Shown here: positions 1 to 7,099 of the stretch, in pieces
Numbering within the stretch: position 1 is the first letter of the stretch
Layout of the letters: every line of letters begins with the position of its first letter
Source: Chloroflexota bacterium
Lineage (GTDB): Bacteria; Chloroflexota; Limnocylindria; Limnocylindrales; CSP1-4
Reading direction: 5' to 3'
Assembly (NCBI GenBank): GCA_021812735.1
Contig: JAKAMV010000349.1
Coordinates: 1-8,985 of the forward strand
DNA: 8,985 nt
Translations under genes and position numbers: made by a program
The notes under the pieces: generated by a model
Databases searched by the model: none
What the model was told of the DNA's origin: nothing
What the model saw: the letters and a program-made list of their open reading frames with translations, nothing else

Positions 1-102
1 GCCCAGGGCCAGCAGCATCACGAGCAACGCGAGGACGCTCAGCCAGCCCTCGGCGGGCCGCCTCGGCACGGAGCGCTCCGTGTCCCGCCGCCCGGCCATC
101 AT
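1..102 (-). CDS. N-terminus of a membrane protein, probably transglutaminase-like (TgpA/DUF3488 type); runs off the window
   Basis: Only the first 34 codons are present. The start ATG (102-100) overlaps the TGA stop of the DUF58 gene in an ATGA junction, and a strong ribosome site GGAGG (112-108) lies 5 bases upstream. A second ATG follows directly. The peptide begins MMAGRRDTERSVPRRPAEGW and is followed by a hydrophobic run (LSVLALLVMLLALG) that looks like a first membrane helix after a basic cytoplasmic head. The catalytic part lies outside the window. The function is inferred from position: a membrane transglutaminase-like protein very often follows MoxR and DUF58 genes, and such proteins open with a short basic segment and then several helices. 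A different membrane protein cannot be excluded. Confidence 0.6.
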   Translation of the reverse strand, partial: MMAGRRDTERSVPRRPAEGWLSVLALLVMLLALG

Positions 103-1367
103 GCCGGCCTCCGTGCCGCCACCGGCCCCGGCGCGACGAGCAGCTCTCCCAGGCGCGTGTGCGGCACGATCTCGTGGACCTGGAGATCGTACTCAGCCAG
201 GGCATGGCGCATCGATCGGACGCCCCGCACCCGCTCCTCCTGCGCCGCGTCCTCCCCGCCCCGACCGTTCGGACCGGCGGCGACGGCCGCGTAGGCCGCG
301 GGATCGAGGTGGCAGACCGCCACGCCCACCCCGCGAGGTCGGAGCGAGGAGAGCGGGCGGATCCAGCTCGGGTCGAGTGACGGCGTGATCACCAGCGCCG
401 TCATGCCCCGCCGCAGCCGGCCGAGGCCGTGCAGCAGGATCTCCACGAGCGGCACCGGGGCGTTCGCCTGCGCCGCGGCGAGCATCTGCATCAGCTTCTG
501 GTGCTGCCTGGCCCCGCGGTCCGCCGGCAGCACCGGGAGCTGGCGACCGGCCGACGTGAGCCCCACCGCGCGATTCTCCGCCAGCGCCTTGGCGCCCACG
601 GCGGCGGCGACGCGGATCGCCGCCTCGAGGGTCGACTCGTCGCCCTGGCCCGCCTGCCAGGTGGGGTCGAGGTCGAGGAAGATCCAGACGTCCGCCGCCT
701 GCTCCAGGTCGAACTCGCGGACGTACAGCTCCTGCTGGCGGGCCGTGGTCGGCCAGTGGATCCGGTTGTAGGCGTCGCCCGGCACGTAGGGCCGGACCGA
801 CGTGACCAGCGGCGTGCTCTGGAACGTCCGCTCGCGGCTGGCGTGGGTGCCCTCGAGCGAGGTTGCCGGGACGTGCCAGAACGGGAGCGGCTCCACCCGG
901 GGGTACACCACCAGGGTGGCGCCCCTGCCCACGCCCGCCGACGCCTCGAACAGCCCGAACGGGTCGCTGGTCCGGATCTGCAGCGGGTCGATGCGGAAGT
1001 GTCCACGCCGGGTGAGCGGAACTCGCGTCAGCCAGGAGCGCTCGCCCCGTGGCGGGAGCGCGAGTGCCCGCCCGGGGAGCGGGACCGGCAGCGTGGAGGC
1101 GTGCTCGATCTCCAGCCACGGCTTGGGCAGGTAGCTCGCGTTGCGCAGCGTGTAGGTCACGCGGAGCTGCCCGCCGACCGACCCGTGGAGCTGGCCCAGC
1201 ACGTAGCCCGCCTCCAGGTCGGCCAGCCCCAGCCGCGTCACCACGTACGCGCCGCCACCCACGAGGAGCAGCAGGTAGACCAGGAAGAACAGGAAATCCG
1301 CGCCGGTGGAGAACGCGCCGACGACCAGGACGGCGCCGAGGACCAGGAGCTGGAGTCGCGCGATCAT
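99..1367 (-). CDS. DUF58 domain protein, membrane anchored
   Basis: This 422-residue protein has two N-terminal membrane helices (about residues 5-20 and 25-45) followed by a soluble part. It carries the usual DUF58 landmarks: RRGHFRIDPLQI with DPFGLF (about 120-140) and the signature RPYVPGDAYNRIHW then TTAR (192-210). A von Willebrand A-like fold is expected after this. The strand that would carry the metal site reads IFLDLDPTW (229-237), not the canonical DxSxS, so metal binding is doubtful. Known family context: DUF58 proteins partner MoxR ATPases and often transglutaminase-like membrane proteins; their biochemical role is poorly defined. The start ATG lies 28 bases after the MoxR stop with a weak ribosome site (GGCGAG), and the stop overlaps the next gene. 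The gene is surely co-transcribed with both neighbours. Confidence 0.93.
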   Translation of the reverse strand: MIARLQLLVLGAVLVVGAFSTGADFLFFLVYLLLLVGGGAYVVTRLGLADLEAGYVLGQLHGSVGGQLRVTYTLRNASYLPKPWLEIEHASTLPVPLPGRALALPPRGERSWLTRVPLTRRGHFRIDPLQIRTSDPFGLFEASAGVGRGATLVVYPRVEPLPFWHVPATSLEGTHASRERTFQSTPLVTSVRPYVPGDAYNRIHWPTTARQQELYVREFDLEQAADVWIFLDLDPTWQAGQGDESTLEAAIRVAAAVGAKALAENRAVGLTSAGRQLPVLPADRGARQHQKLMQMLAAAQANAPVPLVEILLHGLGRLRRGMTALVITPSLDPSWIRPLSSLRPRGVGVAVCHLDPAAYAAVAAGPNGRGGEDAAQEERVRGVRSMRHALAEYDLQVHEIVPHTRLGELLVAPGPVAARRPA

Positions 1368-1395
1368 CTCGCCGCCCGCTCGCCGGTGGTGCCGG

Positions 1396-2364
<969 letters not shown>

Positions 2365-2370
2365 TCGACA

Positions 2371-2377
2371 CTCCCCC
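2371..2377 (-). promoter_or_regulatory. Strong ribosome binding site deciding the MoxR start
   Basis: The minus strand reads GGGGGAG, then 6 bases, then ATG (2364-2362). This is the best ribosome site in the region and sets the MoxR start 63 bases downstream of the longest possible reading frame. Confidence 0.75.
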
Positions 2378-2431
2378 ACTGCAATGGTGTCCGCCTGGCC
2401 TCCCGCCGCTCGGCCGGGTTCGCCCAATCAT

Positions 2432-2446
2432 GGTACGTCACGTACC
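2432..2446. promoter_or_regulatory. 15-base palindrome, possible operator upstream of the MoxR gene
   Basis: GGTACGTCACGTACC is two perfect 7-base arms around a single central C. It lies 68 bases upstream of the MoxR start in a non-coding gap. A loose -10-like TACCAT (minus strand, 2435-2430) overlaps one arm. An arm this long with almost no spacer is typical of a dimeric repressor site, but no regulator is identified and no convincing -35 is seen. Confidence 0.4.
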
Positions 2447-2475
2447 CACGGGAAGGTTCAGTCGCAGCTGCGCGG

Positions 2476-2506
2476 CGGGTGCCGGGGGATTGCCCGGCGG
2501 CACCCG
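2476..2506 (-). terminator. Possible hairpin terminator after the fhaA-to-small-ORF operon
   Basis: CGGGTGCCG (2476-2484) and CGGCACCCG (2498-2506) are perfect complements around a 13-base loop. Inside this, CCGGG and CCCGG could form an alternative pairing. The hairpin begins 28 bases after the stop of the small membrane protein gene. No U-tract follows on the minus strand, so it may be a weak intrinsic terminator, an RNA stability element, or a consequence of high GC. Confidence 0.4.
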
Positions 2507-2534
2507 TCGGGTGGTTCGCGCCCGGCCGCGCCGG

Positions 2535-2720
2535 TCAGCCGCGGCGCAGGGTGAGCACCCCGACCCAGAGCGTCATGAAGCCGCCCAGAAGGCCGAAGAT
2601 CCCCAGTGGAAGCTCCCCCGCGCTCCACGACGCGATCCCCATCACGAAGAAGACCGCGGCCATCACGAGTGCCACGAGCATCAGGAGCACCCGTTCGACC
2701 AGGGGCCGTCCCGTCCTCAC
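2535..2720 (-). CDS. Small two-helix membrane protein, unknown function
   Basis: This is a 61-residue protein I do not recognise. It starts with a GTG (2720-2718) that overlaps the pbpA stop as GTGA, the same junction type as the three upstream ones. A modest AGGGCGG ribosome site lies upstream. The chain has a short basic head (VRTGRPLVER), one hydrophobic helix (about 11-30, VLLMLVALVMAAVFFVMGIA), a short turn with SWSAGELPLG, and a second helix (about 40-57), ending in LRRG. Both ends are basic, which suggests that both face the cytoplasm (a hairpin topology). It is last in the operon after the SEDS/PBP pair, so an accessory role in cell-wall synthesis is plausible but unproven. A longer reading frame through this stretch reaches back to 2867 and is antisense-like noise inside pbpA. 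Confidence 0.72.
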   Translation of the reverse strand: MRTGRPLVERVLLMLVALVMAAVFFVMGIASWSAGELPLGIFGLLGGFMTLWVGVLTLRRG

Positions 2721-4267
2721 GGCGTGCCGCCCTGCTGCAGCGCCAGGTAGTCGGCCATCACGCGACTGGCGAGCGGCGCCGCCTCGGTGGCCCCGGACCC
2801 CGCCCGCTCCAGGAGCACCGCCACCGCGATACGGGCCCCCTGGACGGGCGCGAACCCCACGAACCACGAGTGCGGCTCACCCGTGCCGCCCAGCTGCGCG
2901 GTGCCGGTCTTTCCGGCGGTCGGGACGCCCGGGACCTTGCCGAGCCCCGCGAACGGGATGCCCCACGCGCCCTCGACCGCCTGCTGCATGGCGTTCGCGA
3001 TGGTGGACGCGGTCACCGGGTCGACCACGGTCCGCCACGGCGCGGGGGCAACCGGATGCAGCGTCCCTCCGGCGTCACGCGTACCGATCACCAGGTGGGG
3101 TCGCATCAGCACCCCGCCGTTCGCGATCGCGGCCGCCACCAGCGCCATCTGCAACGGCGTCACGAGCACCTCGGCCTGGCCGTACGCGGCGTTCGCGAGC
3201 TCCACCTGGTCCTTGAATCCCCCCAGCGGACCGCCCCCGCCGGTGACCTGGCTGGCGGCCGTGGGGAGGTCGAAGGGGATGGGCGCGCCGAACCCGAGCC
3301 GGGCGGCCCACTGCACCAGCGCCGGGCCCCCGACCGCGAGCCCGACGTGGGCGAAGTAGATGTTGCAGGAGACCTCGAGCGCCTGCGTGTAGTCGAGCGC
3401 GGTGCCATCGGTGAAGGGGTGGTGGCCGTCGATCACGCGGTAGCCGTCCACGAGGAAGCCGGTCTTCTCCTCCGCCGGCTGGTCGGGGTAGGTGGTCTGC
3501 GCGGTGATGGCGCCCGACCCGAGCCCGGCGATCGAGGTGACCAGCTTGAAGACCGACCCGGGCACGAACAGGCCCTGGGTGGCCCGGTCGAGGAGCGGCG
3601 ACGCCGGGTCCGTCGAGAGGCGCTGGAAGGCGGCCGCGCCGGTCGCCGGGCTGGCCACCTGGTTCGGATCGAACCCGGGGCTGCTGACCAGCGCCAGGAT
3701 CTGCCCGGTCGCGGGATCGATCGCCACGACCGCGCCCCGCCGGTTTCCCATGAGCTGCTCGGCGTCCTTCTGCAGCCGCATGTCGATGCCGAGCACCACG
3801 TCCTGCGGCCGGTAGAGCTGGAACTGCAGCTTGCGCAGCAGCAGGTCCGACTCCGACTGGCCCGACAGCCCGATCAGGACCCCGTCCTCGGCGGCCTCCA
3901 GGCCGGCCGTGCCGAACTGCGCGCTGCGGTACCCGAGCAGGGGCCCCAGCGACGGATCTGCCAGGTACTGGCGGACCACCGTCCCGTTGGCGAGCCGGAC
4001 CGACTTCGCGAGCACCGTGCCACGGGAGTCGAGGATCCGGCCGGGAAGCGTGGACTGCCGGGCCGCCTGCACCAGCGGGTTCGCCGGGTCCAGCGTCAGC
4101 GCATCGGCTCGCACGACCTGCCAGTAGGTGAGCGTGCCGCCGATGAGCAGGTAGGCGAGGCCGAGCGCGAGCGCGACCTGCAGGACCGACCGCCCGATGC
4201 GGGGGGCCGCAAGGTCGTGGGGCGCATCGCCCGCGCGCGTCACGGCCGCCGTCCGGCGGAGGTTCAC
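2717..4267 (-). CDS. pbpA: Class B penicillin-binding protein (PbpA/FtsI-type peptidoglycan transpeptidase)
   Basis: This 516-residue membrane-anchored D,D-transpeptidase cross-links peptidoglycan outside the membrane. It has a basic cytoplasmic head, one signal-anchor helix (about 28-48), the N-terminal class B motif LPGRILDSRGTVLA (74-87), a small non-catalytic domain with LLGYRSAQFGTAGLEAAEDG (about 110-129), and a transpeptidase domain from about 175. All three active-site motifs are intact: SVFK (catalytic S238, K241), SCN (300-302) and KTGT (453-456). The conserved WFVGFAP follows at 468-474. Length and layout match the actinobacterial PbpA group. The GTG start overlaps the rodA stop as GTGA, with a good ribosome site GGAGGG (4279-4274) 6 bases upstream. 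Adjacency to a SEDS polymerase indicates the two proteins work as a pair. Whether it serves division or elongation cannot be told from sequence alone. Confidence 0.95.
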   Translation of the reverse strand: MNLRRTAAVTRAGDAPHDLAAPRIGRSVLQVALALGLAYLLIGGTLTYWQVVRADALTLDPANPLVQAARQSTLPGRILDSRGTVLAKSVRLANGTVVRQYLADPSLGPLLGYRSAQFGTAGLEAAEDGVLIGLSGQSESDLLLRKLQFQLYRPQDVVLGIDMRLQKDAEQLMGNRRGAVVAIDPATGQILALVSSPGFDPNQVASPATGAAAFQRLSTDPASPLLDRATQGLFVPGSVFKLVTSIAGLGSGAITAQTTYPDQPAEEKTGFLVDGYRVIDGHHPFTDGTALDYTQALEVSCNIYFAHVGLAVGGPALVQWAARLGFGAPIPFDLPTAASQVTGGGGPLGGFKDQVELANAAYGQAEVLVTPLQMALVAAAIANGGVLMRPHLVIGTRDAGGTLHPVAPAPWRTVVDPVTASTIANAMQQAVEGAWGIPFAGLGKVPGVPTAGKTGTAQLGGTGEPHSWFVGFAPVQGARIAVAVLLERAGSGATEAAPLASRVMADYLALQQGGTP

Positions 4268-5685
4268 GCGACACCCTCCGCCGTGCCGGCCCCGAAGACC
4301 CGCCGCCGGGGCTTGGGCGGTGGCGGCGGCTCCACGCCGCGGTCGCTCAGCGCGAGCAGCAGCCCGACCACGAGCGCATTGGCGACGAGCGAGCTGCCCC
4401 CGTAGCTGACGAACGGCAGCGTGATGCCGGTGAGGGGCACCAGCTTGATGTTGCCCCCCACGATGATGGCCGCCTGCACCACCACCACCAGCGTCAGGCC
4501 CGCGGCCAGCAGCGCGCGGAAGTCATCCTGCGCGGTGGCGGCGATGCGCAGCCCCCGCTCCGCGATCACCAGGTAGCACGCCAGGACGGCGAGCGCGCCG
4601 AGCAACCCCATCTCCTCCGCGATCGCGGCAAAGACGAAGTCGCTCTGGATGACCGGGATCGCGGGGATCGCGCCGACCGACGGGAGACCGGCCCCGAGCC
4701 CGGTGCCGAGGATCCCGCCGGTCCCGAGCGCGTAGAGCGCCCGCAGGGTCTGGTACCCGGCGCCCTGCGGGTCGCTCCACGGGTTCAGCCAGATGTCGAC
4801 CCGGAGCCGGACCACCGGGTAGATCTCGTACAGGACCGCGCTCCCGGCCAGGAACAGCAGCAGGCCCAGGGCCACGTAGCTCATCCGGGCCGTGGCGATG
4901 TAGAGGAGGAACAGGAAGACCGCGAAGTACAGGAGGGCCGAGCCGAGGTCGCGCTGGAAGCCGACCACGGCCAGCGCGATGCCGAGCATCGCCAGCATCG
5001 GCGCGAGGTACGGCAGGGGCGGCAGGCGGAGCGGCCCCAGGCGGGTGGAGGCGCCGGCGAGCAGTTCGCGGTTCTCGGCGAGGTAGCCGGCCAGGAACAC
5101 CACCAGGATGACCTTCAGCGGCTCGGATGGCTGCCCGCAGACCGGGCCGAGGCACAGGTCGAGCTGGGCGCCGTTGACGTCCCGGCCGAACACGAACACG
5201 GCCAGCAGCAGCGCGATCCCCGCGGCGGCCCAGCTGTACTTGTACAGCCGCAGCCAGTTGTCGCTGCGCACCACGATGGCAAGGACGCCCAGCAGCGCCA
5301 GCGACAGCAGGAGCCAGCCGAGCTGGAGCTGCGCCAGCCCCAGGTCGTGACCCACGAACCGCTGGACCACCAGGCCCTGGGGGAGCCGCTCCATCACCAG
5401 CAGCGAGATTCCCCCCAGCAGCGCGACCGTCGGGAGCAGGATCTGGTCGCTGCGACGGCCGGTCAGCACGAACGCCACGTGCACGGCCGCGATCCCGCCG
5501 AGGTACAGGCCGAGCAGGCGCAGGTCGCCCAGCGCCAGGTGGCCGGCCAGGGTGGAGGCGAGCGACGCCCGGCCCAGGACGAGCGCGCCGGCGACGATCA
5601 CCAGCAGCGCCAGCTCGCGACGGCGGAGGCGGGGGCGCACCGCGAACCCGAGCTGCCGCGCGGTGGACGGGGCGATCGTGTTCAC
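4264..5685 (-). CDS. rodA: SEDS-family peptidoglycan polymerase (RodA/FtsW)
   Basis: This 473-residue polytopic membrane protein polymerises lipid II into glycan strands. About ten hydrophobic segments are visible. Family motifs: GQPSEPLKV (184-192), QRDLGSALL with the putative catalytic aspartate D246 (244-252), WLNPWSDPQGAGYQ (299-312), GTGLGAG (327-333), SDFVFAAIAEEMGLLG (348-363) and GITLPFVSYGGSS (420-432). The proline-rich basic tail (VEPPPPPKPRRR) is cytoplasmic. Two cysteines (C178, C183) lie just before the QPSE motif in a loop expected on the outer face; this is unusual to my knowledge. The GTG start overlaps the fhaB stop as GTGA and lacks a strong ribosome site, so translation probably depends on coupling. 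The symbol rodA follows the gene order of actinobacterial loci; a true FtsW role is equally possible. Confidence 0.93.
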   Translation of the reverse strand: MNTIAPSTARQLGFAVRPRLRRRELALLVIVAGALVLGRASLASTLAGHLALGDLRLLGLYLGGIAAVHVAFVLTGRRSDQILLPTVALLGGISLLVMERLPQGLVVQRFVGHDLGLAQLQLGWLLLSLALLGVLAIVVRSDNWLRLYKYSWAAAGIALLLAVFVFGRDVNGAQLDLCLGPVCGQPSEPLKVILVVFLAGYLAENRELLAGASTRLGPLRLPPLPYLAPMLAMLGIALAVVGFQRDLGSALLYFAVFLFLLYIATARMSYVALGLLLFLAGSAVLYEIYPVVRLRVDIWLNPWSDPQGAGYQTLRALYALGTGGILGTGLGAGLPSVGAIPAIPVIQSDFVFAAIAEEMGLLGALAVLACYLVIAERGLRIAATAQDDFRALLAAGLTLVVVVQAAIIVGGNIKLVPLTGITLPFVSYGGSSLVANALVVGLLLALSDRGVEPPPPPKPRRRVFGAGTAEGVA

Positions 5686-6149
5686 GCCGCTCGAGGTGGC
5701 CGCGGCCGGTCCAGCCGGACCCGGAGCTGGCCCGCCTGCACCTCGTCGCCGAACCCCAGCGGTGCGAGTCCCACGACGGGTGCGCCGTTGAGGTACGTGC
5801 CGTTGGTGCTGCCCCGGTCCTCGAGGTACCAGCTCCGGCCCCGGAAGGTGAGCACGGCATGGTCGGCCGACAGGAACGGGTCGTCGATCGAGATCGTGTT
5901 GTTGACATCGCGCCCGATGGTGGTCACCGCGTCGAGGGCGTAGGACGCGCCGGCGGGCGGTCCTCCGGCGAACGACGAGATCACCACGAGCCGGCCGAGT
6001 TCGCCCGGTGCCGTCGCCGACACGCTGCGCAGATCCCGCAGCAGCAGGCGCGCGACCGACAGCAGGAACAGGTAGAGGGCACCGAGGAAGGCCACGCGGA
6101 GCAGCCAGAGGCTGAGCGCGAACGTGTCGATCCCGCCCGGGAGGTTCAC
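5682..6149 (-). CDS. fhaB: FhaB-like membrane-anchored FHA domain protein
   Basis: This 155-residue protein has one N-terminal membrane helix (about 11-34), a short linker and a single C-terminal FHA domain (about 52-146). The phosphothreonine-binding residues are in place: GR (79-80), SADH (94-97) and STNGTYLNG (114-122). It is close in length and layout to FhaB (FipA) of Mycobacterium tuberculosis, which links FtsZ and FtsQ during division and responds to PknA. The helix places the FHA domain on the cytoplasmic face of the membrane, next to RodA and PbpA. The GTG start (6149-6147) overlaps the fhaA stop, and GGCGGG just upstream gives a weak ribosome site. A partner kinase is expected from family knowledge but is not in the window. 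Confidence 0.9.
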   Translation of the reverse strand: MNLPGGIDTFALSLWLLRVAFLGALYLFLLSVARLLLRDLRSVSATAPGELGRLVVISSFAGGPPAGASYALDAVTTIGRDVNNTISIDDPFLSADHAVLTFRGRSWYLEDRGSTNGTYLNGAPVVGLAPLGFGDEVQAGQLRVRLDRPRPPRAA

Positions 6150-6907
6150 TGCCCGCCGGTGATGGTCACGGTCGAGTCGCCGAGCCGCAGCACGTCCCCG
6201 GGACCCAGGGCCACCTCGCTGACCCGCGTGCCGTTCACGAAGGAGCCGTTCGTGCTCCCCAGGTCGGTGTAGACCAGGCCACCCTGCCGGGCGGAGAGAA
6301 GGCCGTGCGCGCGGGAGATGCGCGAGTCGGGTAGCACGAGATCGTTCTCCTCGCCACGGCCGATCCGGACGCTCGGCGCACGCACCGGGAACTCCCGCGG
6401 AGCGACACCCGGCGACACCACGCGGAGCGTCGCGTACGGCACTCGGGTCGGCGGTACCTGGAAGACCATCGTGGCACCGGACGGAGGAGCCCCGGGCTCG
6501 CCCACCGGCACACCCCCCGGCCGGTCGACGGCTCCCGCGCGCGCCGGGCCACCGGTGGTACCGAAGCTCGCCTCCACGGCCAGGTCGCCTGGCGCCACGG
6601 TCGGGTCGCCGACCAGCTCGACGGCCGGGCGTCCCGGCAGCCGGTAGCCCTGGCTGCGGGCATGCGCGACGAGGGCCACCGCAAAGGACGGCACCGTGTC
6701 GCCGAGACCGGCCAGGTCGCCGGGGTTCACCCTGACGGTGTACCGGTCCGGCGCGTATCCGGCGGGCGAATGCCCGGCACCGTCCATGGCACGCTCGAGT
6801 CGGTGGCGCACCTGGACCGGCTCGACGGCGGTCCCGAACAGCCGCGCCGCTGGACGCTCGAAGATGCGCTCAAAGAGCCGCTCGAGCGCGGCGAGTGGGC
6901 CGTTCAT
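6146..6907 (-). CDS. fhaA: FhaA-like protein: DUF3662 domain plus FHA domain
   Basis: This 253-residue cytoplasmic protein has an N-terminal DUF3662 (FhaA N-terminal) domain, about 1-115, opening LAALERLFERIFERPAARLF. A low-complexity Gly/Pro/Ala linker (about 117-145) leads to a C-terminal FHA domain (about 160-250) with GRGEEND (183-189), RISRAH (196-201) and STNGSFVNG (218-226). Actinobacterial FhaA binds phosphorylated partners, including the lipid-flippase-like MviN, and tempers peptidoglycan synthesis. The linker ends in GATMVFQVP (144-152), which resembles the phosphorylated ETTSVF motif of GarA. The frame stays open upstream to 8053, but the family N-terminus begins at the ATG at 6907, and upstream codons are antisense to the zinc-ribbon gene. 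First gene of the operon. No ribosome site precedes the start. Confidence 0.93.
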   Translation of the reverse strand: MNGPLAALERLFERIFERPAARLFGTAVEPVQVRHRLERAMDGAGHSPAGYAPDRYTVRVNPGDLAGLGDTVPSFAVALVAHARSQGYRLPGRPAVELVGDPTVAPGDLAVEASFGTTGGPARAGAVDRPGGVPVGEPGAPPSGATMVFQVPPTRVPYATLRVVSPGVAPREFPVRAPSVRIGRGEENDLVLPDSRISRAHGLLSARQGGLVYTDLGSTNGSFVNGTRVSEVALGPGDVLRLGDSTVTITGGQ

Positions 6908-6917
6908 CGGATGGCCG

Positions 6918-6926
6918 AGTCTAGCA
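6918..6926 (-). promoter_or_regulatory. Extended -10 element for the fhaA operon, giving a near-leaderless mRNA
   Basis: The minus strand reads TGC-TAGACT, an extended -10 (TGn) plus a hexamer matching TATAAT at 4 of 6 bases. Only 10 bases separate it from the fhaA ATG, so with normal spacing transcription would begin about 4 bases before the start codon. No Shine-Dalgarno sequence is present there, which agrees. No good -35 is seen, as often with extended -10 promoters. Confidence 0.5.
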
Positions 6927-7020
6927 CCCGGATCGGTGGCCCCCGAGCCTGCGTGGACCCCTCCGCCACCGGCGGGCCGCGTGCCGAACCGGGCAAGCGG
7001 GACGTTTGGGCCGCCAGGGG

Positions 7021-7034
7021 CCGACGGTCGTCGG
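7021..7034. promoter_or_regulatory. Inverted repeat in the divergent promoter region
   Basis: CCGACG-GT-CGTCGG is a perfect 6-base inverted repeat with a 2-base spacer. It sits just upstream of the candidate -35 of the zinc-ribbon gene and within the shared region between two divergent genes. It could be a regulator site. In DNA this GC-rich, a 6-base palindrome can also occur by chance. Confidence 0.25.
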
Positions 7035-7036
7035 GG

Positions 7037-7064
7037 ATGACGCGTGCGCCGATCCCTGTAATCT
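7037..7064 (+). promoter_or_regulatory. Candidate promoter of the zinc-ribbon gene
   Basis: A -35-like ATGACG (7037-7042, 4 of 6 matches) is followed by overlapping -10 candidates TGTAAT (7057-7062, 5 of 6 matches but a short 14-base spacer) and TAATCT (7059-7064, 16-base spacer). The stretch TGTAATCTGTAG is the most AT-rich in this gap. It leaves a leader of roughly 30 bases that contains the AAGGGG ribosome site. Confidence 0.35.
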
Positions 7065-7099
7065 GTAGGCTGCTCCGTCAAGCAAGGGGTCGTCGCGGG

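Noticed and set aside
2365..2427. Upstream GTG/ATG start for MoxR adding 21 residues.
   Set aside because: The added residues do not resemble the family, and GGGGGAG lies at the right distance from the ATG at 2364.
6662..7099. In-frame upstream extension of the zinc-ribbon gene.
   Set aside because: It overlaps fhaA antisense, has no domain, and a ribosome site clearly marks the ATG at 7100.
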